In this document: in pieces, positions 17,701 through 24,846 of the stretch
Numbering within the stretch: position 1 is the first letter of the stretch
Layout of the letters: the number at the start of each line of letters is the position of its first letter
Origin: Candidatus Cloacimonadota bacterium
GTDB taxonomy: Bacteria > Cloacimonadota > Cloacimonadia > Cloacimonadales > JAQVBK01
DNA: 38,577 nucleotides
Assembly: GCA_028690365.1 (NCBI GenBank)
Contig: JAQVBK010000004.1
Coordinates: 1-38,577, forward strand
Reading direction: 5' to 3'
The notes under the pieces: generated by a model
What the model was told of the DNA's origin: nothing
Seen by the model: the letters and a program-made list of their open reading frames with translations, nothing else
Databases searched by the model: none
Made by a program: the position numbers and the translations under genes

Positions 17701-18247
17701 TGCTCTTAAAATATGCCTGAGCTTGAATCAGCAAAATTTGAGAAGCAGTTTCCTTCTGGGGATAATTCTCAAGAAGCTTTTCACTTTCCAGAATACAATT
17801 GTGAAAGTCTTCTTTTTTATAAAGACAAAGAGGAATATATTTTGCGGATGAATTTGCAGAGTCTGTGGTTGGATAAGTTTTGATGAGAAGCTGAAAATTT
17901 ATCAGAGCATCAGAGAATTTGCTTTGTTGATACTGACTTATTGCAAGATTATTAAGGCTTTTTTCACCAAATAGGCTATTTGGATAGCCGTTCAAATGTC
18001 TTCTGAAAACGCTTTCGGCTTCCGAGTATTTTTCTTGTAAAAGATATATGGTTCCTATGTTGTAGAGCGATTCATCAGCTTCCGGAGAAGTTCTTGCTTC
18101 TGTAATAACTTCTTCGAATATTCTGACTGCCTCATCGTAGAGTTTATCCTGATACATTTTTTTTGCAAAGACAAAATTTTCATGATACCCGGCTAAACAG
18201 TTTAAGAAGATAAATACCGATATTATCAACGTGTATAAGATTTTCAT
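14702..18247 (-). CDS. Exported 1181-residue tetratricopeptide-repeat protein
   Basis: The protein starts with a signal peptide (hydrophobic residues 3-19, ending NCLAG). Cys17 could be lipidated, but Asn at -1 is atypical, so simple secretion to the periplasm is equally likely. The rest is almost entirely TPR units, for example YDEAVRIFEEVI, YSEAESVFRRHL, YEVALNYYRKAE, YERAVSAYLKVG and YEQAKQIFNKTL, including pairs resembling YbgF/CpoB and BamD. It is probably a periplasmic scaffold for envelope protein complexes; its partner is unknown. The ATG is preceded by AGGGG. A gap of 46 nt separates it from the tautomerase gene upstream on the same strand. Confidence 0.85.
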   Translation of the reverse strand: MKILYTLIISVFIFLNCLAGYHENFVFAKKMYQDKLYDEAVRIFEEVITEARTSPEADESLYNIGTIYLLQEKYSEAESVFRRHLNGYPNSLFGEKSLNNLAISQYQQSKFSDALINFQLLIKTYPTTDSANSSAKYIPLCLYKKEDFHNCILESEKLLENYPQKETASQILLIQAQAYFKSNIFEKADSTIDSLISDYPDTEARWEAVIIKTDFMKNQNNSTNITDFLTESLQKKPPRRHEEIIRHQLAVVYLNSAAYSEADSEFNLLINKFNNSAQLDRYLIDAIKIKSKLNSFKEVIELCNKHELVFKNSPLKNEKLYYHANALAKEGNHGDSAKIISEISATDSSRDLIFRVKSLEAELAESSGQHRKAITQYQDLINNFSDFNNNENFLMKTGDIYFNVFRFYDSALKYYEQIITNYSDEKYHNQALYKISLCYELTERYNEAVDALTQINPENETDTEFINEIKNKIEYLRNYKITDYKSAFTNLLTALNSYVNYKDDSTLKIRLAEILASDLKDFENSSVLLDDLKSADVAYKKASILLKSAEKYKKEGNTPKLNITLDEFGKLKNRINYMNVSQDKLNELEIRLSLLNSEKPYSDSLIEQIKQHINSYPESPSYNNFILILSEFYEEKDLSESINYLKKLKDSQIKTRNFSNAQLKIADYYYNQNQYEVALNYYRKAENLITIRQPAIYYQFAVCLLKTGFETEAVDKLAFLINNFMDFKELTYAVEQISTFYRNTGQIEKAIDYSLKLPANKRTSEFYQRLAEDYIAQDELEKAINALTLIENKSDETLFDLAELYRQTNNWSIAEYTYKQIILDNKNQRLIKKSQESLSEIYYRNEDFKSCLSTAEKLLPEINNNTHSIDIVNLLKRIIVSNYRLSNRPRAEALYKEHRDILEKNLPVVDEIRLNEAIYYRASDANKAESILSKLIKKETNLIILSQAYYWRGVVYLQVKKNDKAIADFKIAANSEDSFIRDNANLKLGTISYSDEKYQDALSYYYEVIEKDKTGKIAVLAAKNYALVCKTIHEWSRAISAYEIILERWGDQDMEGETLFNIGFCYFRDKKYDKAIEMFNRALPLIQESELQAETQYWIGDSYFGKEDYERAVSAYLKVGYNNPDVTQWAASAEIQAGESYYLLGRYEQAKQIFNKTLSKFGPGSDWGKEAKKRLESYGFQ

Positions 18248-18293
18248 ATATTCCCCTAATTAATAAATTTCCCCATAGGGATAGTTGTAGTGT

Positions 18294-18473
18294 TTACCCT
18301 AGACTTTTACCGCCTACTCCAAAGTTTTCATGTGAAATCTCATTGATTTTAACGTAGACATATTGAGAAGGTTTGTTAGTTACTTCTGTAACTACATCCG
18401 TCAATTTGCGAATAAGTTCATCTTTCTGATTTTTGCTGAGATTTCCTGCGTTATCTACTGTTATTATTGGCAT
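18294..18473 (-). CDS. 4-oxalocrotonate tautomerase-like protein (59 aa)
   Basis: This short gene encodes a protein beginning MPIITVDNAGNLSKNQKDE and ending ENFGVGGKSLG. After removal of Met, Pro1 would be the catalytic base, as in the 4-OT family. The length of about 60 residues and the final NFGVGG block are typical. The family catalyses keto-enol tautomerisation on small acids, but many homologues have unknown substrates. A perfect AGGAGG lies 7 nt before the ATG, which makes it a real gene. It precedes the TPR gene and is divergent from the DUF1622 gene. Confidence 0.88.
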   Translation of the reverse strand: MPIITVDNAGNLSKNQKDELIRKLTDVVTEVTNKPSQYVYVKINEISHENFGVGGKSLG

Positions 18474-18615
18474 AATGCCCTCCTGTTCAAATTTCTTTTC
18501 GAAATGATTCTACATAAAGATAAGTAATGGCAAAAGAATATAGATAATTTCTCAGTCAAATGATTTTTATTTGTGAAATAATTGAGTAAAATATCTTCAT
18601 TTACTGGAGGTGATG

Positions 18616-18954
18616 ATGGCTGGATTTATGAAAAGCTTTATTATGATTGTGACTTATTTTTCTCAGATTATTGGTATTCTGGTTATTGTATTCGGAATGT
18701 CAAAAGGATTCATTACTTTTTGCAAGGATATATTTGCTGAGAAAAACACATTTGATGCATTTAAAAGAAGTAGAATGGAATTGGGTCACGCTTTTTCTCT
18801 GGGGCTTGGTTTTCTGATTGGTGCCAGTATAACAAGATCGACACTTGCACCAAATTGGGATGATATTGGAAAGCTGGCAGCAATAATTATGATTAGAACA
18901 ATATTGAATTTCTTCTTACTCAGGGATATAATTGCCATAAACAAAGCGAGTTAA
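18616..18954 (+). CDS. DUF1622 membrane protein
   Basis: The 112-residue protein begins MAGFMKSF from the ATG at 18616. GGAGG at 18606-18610 lies 5 nt before it, so the in-frame GTG at 18610 and ATG at 18613 are less likely starts. Three hydrophobic segments are visible: IMIVTYFSQIIGILVIVFGM, AFSLGLGFLIGASI, and AAIIMIRTILNFFLL. The RMELGHAFSLGLGFLIGASI and LAAIIMIRT blocks are the DUF1622 signature. The function is unknown. It is a lone plus-strand gene between the divergent tautomerase gene and the convergent hybrid-kinase gene. Confidence 0.85.
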   Translation: MAGFMKSFIMIVTYFSQIIGILVIVFGMSKGFITFCKDIFAEKNTFDAFKRSRMELGHAFSLGLGFLIGASITRSTLAPNWDDIGKLAAIIMIRTILNFFLLRDIIAINKAS

Positions 18955-18967
18955 TTCATCGGATATC

Positions 18968-19024
18968 AGAAACGAGAAATAAAAATCTCTCTTCCTTATT
19001 AAGTAGATATCTAAGGTCGTTTCT
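18968..19024. repeat. Long-loop inverted repeat between convergent genes
   Basis: AGAAACGA (18968-18975) and TCGTTTCT (19017-19024) are perfect inverted copies separated by 41 nt, each beside a GATATC. They lie between the convergent ends of the DUF1622 gene and the hybrid kinase. This could be a weak bidirectional terminator. The loop is long, so confidence is low. Confidence 0.3.
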
Positions 19025-19042
19025 TTTATTGAGATAAAGTTA

Positions 19043-19336
19043 TTATCGTTTTTTCTTTAATACTTTATTGATAGATTTCTTCAACTGATTGATATTAACC
19101 GGTTTGATTACGGTTTCTTCTATGTTGTTTAAGGAAAAAGATCTTGTATCAATATCAAATCCACTCATCAGTATTATTGGAATTGCAATCTCTTCATTTG
19201 ATAGCTTCTCGGCAATCTGTAAACCACTCATTTGTGGCATAGTCAAGTCGGTAATTATTAAGTCGATGTCATTTTTCTCCGAAATCAGATAATCGAGTGC
19301 TGTTGATGGATTACTGAAAGTAGTAATTTTGAAACC
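19043..19336 (-). pseudogene. Frameshifted C-terminal receiver domain of the hybrid kinase
   Basis: This frame continues the second receiver of the hybrid kinase after a 1-nt loss near 19335. Read in this frame the residues are [19 protein letters not shown], then IDLIITDLTMPQMSG with the phospho-acceptor Asp, then IILMSGFD and ETVIKPVN with the conserved Lys. All receiver landmarks are intact, so either the deletion is recent or it is a sequence error. An ATG at 19246 could restart only a fragment lacking the acidic pocket. Confidence 0.8.
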
Positions 19337-21096
19337 ACATGGTTTAGAAAACTATGCAGTACTTTGGTAATCTGTTCTTCATCATCAATAATCACCAAAG
19401 ACTCGTTACCTTTACAGTCAATTATTGGCTCTTCTTTAATTTCTAACTCATTACTTTCAAATTCCGGTAAGAAAATGACAAAAGTAGTACCTTTATTGAT
19501 TTCACTTCTGACTAATATGTCGCCATGGTTTTTTGTCACAATTCCATAAACTACTGACAAACCAAGACCTGTACCTCCCGAATCATGTTTGGTTGTGAAA
19601 AAAGGATCAAATATTCTGGATTTGATTTCGAGGGGGATTCCTGCTCCATTATCAGAAACTGCGATGACTATAAAATTACCTGGTTTCAATTTAAGACCAT
19701 GTTCATCGATGTAATTTTTATCCACAACTTCTCTGTTCAATTTAATAAATATCTTTCCTTTGTTATCAGAAATTGCCTGTCCGGCATTTGTAATTATGTT
19801 GAGTATTATTTGATGAATCTGTACAGGGTCAGCCATAACAAAACCTTCAGTGGAAATTTCTGAATCAATTATTATTGAAGCAGGCAGAGACGCTCTCATA
19901 AATTTAATTATCTCTCTCAAAATTGGTTTAATTGACATTGGCAAAGCTTTCATTTCTGCCTGTCTGCTAAATTTTAGAATTTGTTGAACTAATTCTTTTG
20001 CCCGATTTCCGGCTTGAAGAATTTCCATGAAACTGTTCTTTATTTCTTTTTGGTCATCCAAACTCATCAAACCAATTTGAGAAAATCCGATAATTCCGGT
20101 TAGAATGTTATTAAAATCATGAGCTATACCACCAGCCAGAATACCAATTGTCTCTAGCTTTTGTGATTCTTCCATCTTTTTCATCATCTCAATTTCTTTC
20201 TGTCTTTGTTCGGCTATTTTTATTTCATTCAACTTTTTTGATGTTATATTCTGAAGAATTCCCATCACGTAATTAGGTTTACCATAGTCATCAAATTGAG
20301 TTTGTAAACGGCTGTGAACATATTTTATTGTTCCGTCTTTCAGTTTTAGGCGGTGTTCCAATTCATTAAGGTTTGCTTTTCGAAGACTATTACGGAAGCA
20401 CTGGTTTACTCTCTTTCTATCATCAGGATGGATTTGTTTTAGGAAACTGCGGTAACACGCCTGACAACTACCGGGTCTGAATCCGAAAATACGGTAGATC
20501 TGATCTGACCACAATGTAGTTCCGGTTATAATATTGTAATCCCAATGTCCGATATCTGCAATCTCTTCAGCTTCTTTCAGTTTCTGCTCAGATTGTTGAT
20601 AAGCGTTTCTCTCAAGTCTTAATTTTTCGACAGTTTCTTCAAGTTTTCTGCTCACACTGCCATCATACAATTTCAGAATTTCTTCAGTATCGTGTATATC
20701 ATTGATGTCTTTATTTTCATCAACTTTAATTTTTTCTATGTTTTCCTGGATTATTTTTAATAGTATTTCGGGTTTTTCCGGTTTAACAATAAATCTGTCT
20801 GCACCCAACCTCAGGGCAAGTTTTTCATCTTCTGCTTCTACAAAAGTAGCCGAGTAGAAAAGAAAAGGAATTTGACGCAGATTTTCAGAATGTTTAATTT
20901 CTCTGCATAGACGGTATCCATTCATCACCGGCATCATTATGTCAGATATTATAAGATCAGGTACATTATGTTCCAAGATATCGAGGGCTTGTTTTCCATT
21001 ATTTGCAGTGAGTACTTCATAACCTTGAGATTTTAGTAAAACAGCCATATATACTCTACTATTGTCATTGTCTTCTACTACAAGTATTTTTCTCAT
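19285..21096 (-). CDS. Hybrid histidine kinase: receiver-PAS-HisKA-HATPase (C-terminal receiver frameshifted)
   Basis: The 603-residue frame begins with a receiver (residues 1-120, Asp52 in [12 protein letters not shown], Lys105). A linker helix follows, then a PAS domain at ~173-289 ([20 protein letters not shown]). The HisKA motif is [14 protein letters not shown] with His326. The HATPase domain carries NAGQAI, DNGAGIP and [12 protein letters not shown]. It then enters a second receiver ([20 protein letters not shown]) and leaves frame near 19336, ending in an unrelated tail. The protein is cytoplasmic; its input is likely phosphotransfer to the N-terminal receiver plus PAS sensing. It lies downstream of the CheY-like gene and the periplasmic-sensor kinase, suggesting one phosphorelay. 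AGAGGTG precedes the ATG. Confidence 0.88.
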   Translation of the reverse strand: MRKILVVEDNDNSRVYMAVLLKSQGYEVLTANNGKQALDILEHNVPDLIISDIMMPVMNGYRLCREIKHSENLRQIPFLFYSATFVEAEDEKLALRLGADRFIVKPEKPEILLKIIQENIEKIKVDENKDINDIHDTEEILKLYDGSVSRKLEETVEKLRLERNAYQQSEQKLKEAEEIADIGHWDYNIITGTTLWSDQIYRIFGFRPGSCQACYRSFLKQIHPDDRKRVNQCFRNSLRKANLNELEHRLKLKDGTIKYVHSRLQTQFDDYGKPNYVMGILQNITSKKLNEIKIAEQRQKEIEMMKKMEESQKLETIGILAGGIAHDFNNILTGIIGFSQIGLMSLDDQKEIKNSFMEILQAGNRAKELVQQILKFSRQAEMKALPMSIKPILREIIKFMRASLPASIIIDSEISTEGFVMADPVQIHQIILNIITNAGQAISDNKGKIFIKLNREVVDKNYIDEHGLKLKPGNFIVIAVSDNGAGIPLEIKSRIFDPFFTTKHDSGGTGLGLSVVYGIVTKNHGDILVRSEINKGTTFVIFLPEFESNELEIKEEPIIDCKGNESLVIIDDEEQITKVLHSFLNHVVSKLLLSVIHQQHSII

Positions 21097-21157
21097 AAAT
21101 GCACCTCTTCAAGATTTAGGTTCGGGATTAAAAAGTTATCTTTATGGATAAAATCTG

Positions 21158-21529
21158 TCACTTAATAAAAAACGGCTCTATCTGAGAGATGAAAATATCG
21201 GGATCAATGGGTTTCTCTATATAGCCATCACATCCGGAAGATATGGCTTTTTCTTTATCACCAGGCATAGCGTAAGAAGTTACTGCAATAATTGGAATTT
21301 TTTCTGTGACAGGATTATTTTTTAGTCGGCTTGCCACTTCATATCCATCCATAACCGGTAGTTGTATATCGAGAAGAATAAGGTCAGGATAATCTTTTTC
21401 TGCCTTTTTTAAACCACTGTTTCCATTGTCTGCTTGTAACACGCAAAAGCCCTCTTTCTCCAACAGAAAAGTTAACAGATAGGTGTTCTGTGGATTATCT
21501 TCAATAACTAAAATTTTCTTATTCTGCAT
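21158..21529 (-). CDS. Stand-alone response regulator receiver (CheY/DivK-like)
   Basis: The 123-residue single-domain receiver has the acidic pair Glu10/Asp11, phospho-acceptor Asp54 (LILLDIQLPVMDG), Thr84 (IAVTSYAM) and Lys106 (YIEKPID). There is no output domain, so it probably acts as a phosphotransfer intermediate or by protein contact. Its start overlaps the end of the upstream sensor kinase by 11 nt, implying coupled translation. The hybrid kinase follows 61 nt downstream. Confidence 0.93.
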   Translation of the reverse strand: MQNKKILVIEDNPQNTYLLTFLLEKEGFCVLQADNGNSGLKKAEKDYPDLILLDIQLPVMDGYEVASRLKNNPVTEKIPIIAVTSYAMPGDKEKAISSGCDGYIEKPIDPDIFISQIEPFFIK

Positions 21530-24350
21530 CTTTCCTCTTTGTTTTTTCCTGGTTTAGTGGAATAGTGAAAGTAAAAGTACTTCCTGTACCTAATTTGCTT
21601 TCTACGCCAATCGTGCCGTGAAGCAGTTCGATGATTTTTCTACTTATCGACAGTCCTAATCCACTGCCTTCATACTCTCTGTTAGTTCCGGTTTTTAGCT
21701 GAGTGAATGGCTGAAACAATTTGGAAACATCTTCTGCCTTTATTCCGATTCCGCAATCAGAAACTGATGTTACAACATTTTCATTTGTCAGTTTTGCCGA
21801 TATTTTGACAACTCCTTTTTCAGAAAACTTAATGGCATTATTTATTAAGTTTATAATTACTTGCAATATTCTTCTTTCATCACACTGAATCATTTCCAAT
21901 TGCTCATCTATTTCGAAATCAAGTTTGATATTTTTTGCATCAGCTAAAGGATGAAGAGCGTTTACAGCCTGTAGAATTACATTTCGATAATTAACTTCGG
22001 TAATGGTTAAAACCAATTCACCTGCTTCAATTTTTGACATGTCAAGGACATCATTTATTAACGCTAGAAGATGCTGTGAGCTTCCTTTTACCATTTTCAA
22101 TTGTTTCTTTTGCTCGAAATTCAAAGGACCAGCCATTTCATTCAATAAAATACTATTAAAGCCAATTATTGAGTTCAGTGGAGTTCTTAACTCATGAGAC
22201 ATACTGGCCAAAAACGCACTTTTGGCATTGTTGGCTTTGATTGCAGAATCCTTGGCGGAATTAAGTTCTTCGTTTTTCTTTTCCAGATCAGACTGAGTTT
22301 CTATTAATTTATGTTCTGTCTGTTTTCTTATTCGTATTTCCCTGAAAAGCAATCTGTTCCAATATAAAATAACGGCAAGAATGAAAAGTGAGATAATTAC
22401 AATAGTAAAAATCAGAGAATAATCTGGTTCCAACTCATACCTGATTGAGATCCAGCGTTGATTTATGTTATCTCTTTCTTCTTCTCTGATGTCATCCAGA
22501 ATTTTCTGCAAAATGCTTTTAAGATGAGGGAGGTCATCTCTGACACCGAAAGAAATGTTGATGTCTATAGGAATTTTCCCGACAATTTTGTAATTCAGAA
22601 GTCTGTTTTTCTGCAGATAGTAGCTGGTAGAAAAGGCATCATTTACCAGAATGTCTGCTTTTCCGCTTTTCAAAAAAGTGAAAGCCTCTTCATTATTTTC
22701 AGCAATTATCAGTTTCATATCTTTGAAAACATCCTGAAAACCATGTTGCAGATATAGGTTTTGGATGAGGACAATTTTTTTGTTACGAATATCCTTCAGA
22801 CGGTTAATGTATGGTGTTTTTTCGTCTGCGAAGAAATAAACGGGAATTGTAAGATGAGGTTCAAGCAGGCTTGCTGTAAACGGATTTTCAGGAAGGTTAG
22901 GTACTGCAGTTATGAGATCTGCTTCTCCTGCTTTAAGTTTATTGGTCATTGTGTCTAATAGATCAGTGTTGATAACTGAGAAATCACAGCCGGTATATTT
23001 TTTGAAAATTTTCAGATACTCGAGAGTTATTCCCTGCAGATTATTGTTTTCATCAACATATTCGATGGGAGTCCAGTTTGAGTGGCTCAATACAGAGATC
23101 AACGGATGCTCAGAAATCCATTTTAACTCGTCTTCAGTAAAATTGAGAGTATTAGCACGAAAGGGTGATTCCCCGGTAATCCATTTTTGTTTTATTTTTT
23201 GGTGTTCTTCTTCGGTAATAGATTGAAGAGTTTTAGATATAATATCTTTGAGAATACCCCAGTCTTTTCTTATTCCGAAAGAGAAACCTTTAGTTTCTAT
23301 ATTAGCTTCAGCTGATATTTTAAGGTTTGATAGTCCTTCATTTCTAATTTTGTAGATGCTAGTGGCATAATCTCCTATCATAAGATCTGCTTGTCCGTAA
23401 GCAACAGCTTTCAGACCCTCCAGGATATCTTTAACCAAATATTTATTCATTTTTGGGTATTTTGACAGTATCAGTTCAGTTGAAGCATATCCTTCCACAA
23501 TTGCAGTTTTTAGATCAACAATTTCTTCCAGTGAATTGATTGCGGGAGAATCATCTTTGGTAATTATTACAAAAGGATATGTTTGATACGGAGGAGTAAA
23601 TATTAAATATTCAAGACGTTCAGGAGTTTCCGTTATTATCGGGCAAATATCCAATTCCTTGCGTTTAAATTTTTCAACAACCTCAGACCAGGTTGAATTT
23701 TTCTCGATTTCAAATCTTAAACCAGTTTTCTTACTTATTATCTTAAGATAATCAGAGGCTAATCCAGAATATTGATTAAACTTATCCAAAAACTCAAATG
23801 GAGGAAAATCTCTGTCAATACCAACCCTTATGAGAGAATTATTCTCAATCCATTCTTTTTCTTCAATGGTCAGGTTGGGCAACTGAGATATCTTTCTTTG
23901 AATAGTTTTGAATTCTTCCGATAAAAAATACAAAATAACTTCACTTAACCTGTTGTTTTGCTTCATTATACGAATGTTTTCATCAATACGATTTATCAAA
24001 GAGTTGGAATTTCCTGCAGATTTATTAAAGGCGAATTTCAAATCAATTGGATTAAAAACAAGAGGAGTTGCGTTTAGCTTGTATTTATCTTCATTTTGTT
24101 TTCCGAAGAGTCGATTGACAACTCCGGCATCAGCAACCCCTTTTCTGACTAAATCAAACACTTCTGCGTAACTATTTGTTTCTATGTAATCTGCATAAAT
24201 GTCAAAGCTTTTAGCAATTTCTTTAATTCCGCCGCTTCCATCTGTGTGGATGCTGCCTTTCATTACAGCAATTTTTCTATTATTCAGATCGAAAACAGAA
24301 GTAATCTCCTGATTGCGGGAATAGACAATTCCCCAATTGATAAATACCAC
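21519..24350 (-). CDS. Multi-binding-domain sensor histidine kinase (5' end frameshifted)
   Basis: This is a BvgS/EvgS-like sensor. The 943-residue frame holds the rest of a first SBP_bac_3 domain (to ~150), a second (~165-392, RVGIDRDFPPFEFLDKF) and a third (~403-635, SHSNWTPIEYVDENNNLQGI). One membrane span (~645-665), a coiled coil, HisKA (ASMSHELRTPLNSIIGF, His719) and a HATPase domain (INNAIKFSEKG, GSGLGLSISRK) follow. The periplasmic binding domains probably sense amino acids or similar small solutes. The apparent GTG start at 24350 is an artefact: the real N-terminus lies in another frame at 24437-24658. The order is sensor, receiver, hybrid kinase. Confidence 0.9.
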   Translation of the reverse strand: MVFINWGIVYSRNQEITSVFDLNNRKIAVMKGSIHTDGSGGIKEIAKSFDIYADYIETNSYAEVFDLVRKGVADAGVVNRLFGKQNEDKYKLNATPLVFNPIDLKFAFNKSAGNSNSLINRIDENIRIMKQNNRLSEVILYFLSEEFKTIQRKISQLPNLTIEEKEWIENNSLIRVGIDRDFPPFEFLDKFNQYSGLASDYLKIISKKTGLRFEIEKNSTWSEVVEKFKRKELDICPIITETPERLEYLIFTPPYQTYPFVIITKDDSPAINSLEEIVDLKTAIVEGYASTELILSKYPKMNKYLVKDILEGLKAVAYGQADLMIGDYATSIYKIRNEGLSNLKISAEANIETKGFSFGIRKDWGILKDIISKTLQSITEEEHQKIKQKWITGESPFRANTLNFTEDELKWISEHPLISVLSHSNWTPIEYVDENNNLQGITLEYLKIFKKYTGCDFSVINTDLLDTMTNKLKAGEADLITAVPNLPENPFTASLLEPHLTIPVYFFADEKTPYINRLKDIRNKKIVLIQNLYLQHGFQDVFKDMKLIIAENNEEAFTFLKSGKADILVNDAFSTSYYLQKNRLLNYKIVGKIPIDINISFGVRDDLPHLKSILQKILDDIREEERDNINQRWISIRYELEPDYSLIFTIVIISLFILAVILYWNRLLFREIRIRKQTEHKLIETQSDLEKKNEELNSAKDSAIKANNAKSAFLASMSHELRTPLNSIIGFNSILLNEMAGPLNFEQKKQLKMVKGSSQHLLALINDVLDMSKIEAGELVLTITEVNYRNVILQAVNALHPLADAKNIKLDFEIDEQLEMIQCDERRILQVIINLINNAIKFSEKGVVKISAKLTNENVVTSVSDCGIGIKAEDVSKLFQPFTQLKTGTNREYEGSGLGLSISRKIIELLHGTIGVESKLGTGSTFTFTIPLNQEKTKRKDAE

Positions 24351-24436
24351 CTCATTGGAAAATTTGAATATTTCAGCTCGTTCATTTGAGTAGGCTACAT
24401 CAGGTAAAATGTCAATAGTACCCTTTTCCAGTTCAT

Positions 24437-24658
24437 CTAGTAATGAAGACCAATCGCTTTTGTAGTATTCCAGTTTTCCTTCTCCGCTATTTCAGAAAGG
24501 ATTGCCGGGAAAAAACCGCTGATTTCACCATAATCGTTAGTAAATAACTTGGGAGGATTTTCATAGAATCCGACCTTGATTCTCTTTTCCTCTGCGAATA
24601 TCAGGCTAAAAATAAGAAATAAACCTAGACCCCAAATAATCTTCATTCTAACTTTCAT
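24437..24658 (-). pseudogene. N-terminal fragment (signal peptide and start of first binding domain) of the sensor kinase
   Basis: The 73-residue frame starts MKVRMKIIWGLGLFLIFSL, a signal peptide, then KRIKVGFYENPPKLFTNDYG, the usual start of an SBP_bac_3 domain, and EISGFFPAILSEIAEKENW. It then runs into a stop. The next frame continues the domain at KLEYYKSDWSSLLDELEKGT and IDILPDVAYSNERAEIF. Adding 7 nt (a second AAACTGG) at about 24470 rejoins both frames as ENWKLEYY, so a deletion between direct repeats is the simplest explanation. Confidence 0.85.
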
Positions 24659-24846
24659 GATTCCTCACAAGTTATAAAGGAAAGGTTAATGACAAACAGA
24701 CATCTCTTAAACAAAATACCACTCGCTTTTTGTCAAGAATGATAATTCCTTCAAGCCCAGCTTGTTGTTGATACTGAAAAAGAAAAAAACATTGATAAAG
24801 AGATAGTTTTTTTTTTGCTGACATCCAAGGTTTGATAGGAGGTCAG
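24659..24846. promoter_or_regulatory. Divergent promoter region between the sensor-kinase and CPBP gene clusters
   Basis: This 188-nt gap separates two divergent signalling operons. It contains a run of ten T at 24807-24816, about 30 nt before the CPBP start, and the GGAGGT ribosome-binding site at 24838-24843. I see no clear sigma-70 pair and no sigma-54 -24/-12 element. Confidence 0.35.

Noticed and set aside
11063-18250. Use of gene orientation to confirm the origin at dnaA
   Set aside because: Genes on both sides of dnaA are on the minus strand, so there is no strand switch; orientation neither supports nor excludes oriC here.
24659-24846. A sigma-54 promoter upstream of the CPBP-kinase-NtrC operon
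   Set aside because: No TGGCA-N7-TTGCA-like element was seen on either strand, so autoregulation by the NtrC-type protein cannot be claimed.
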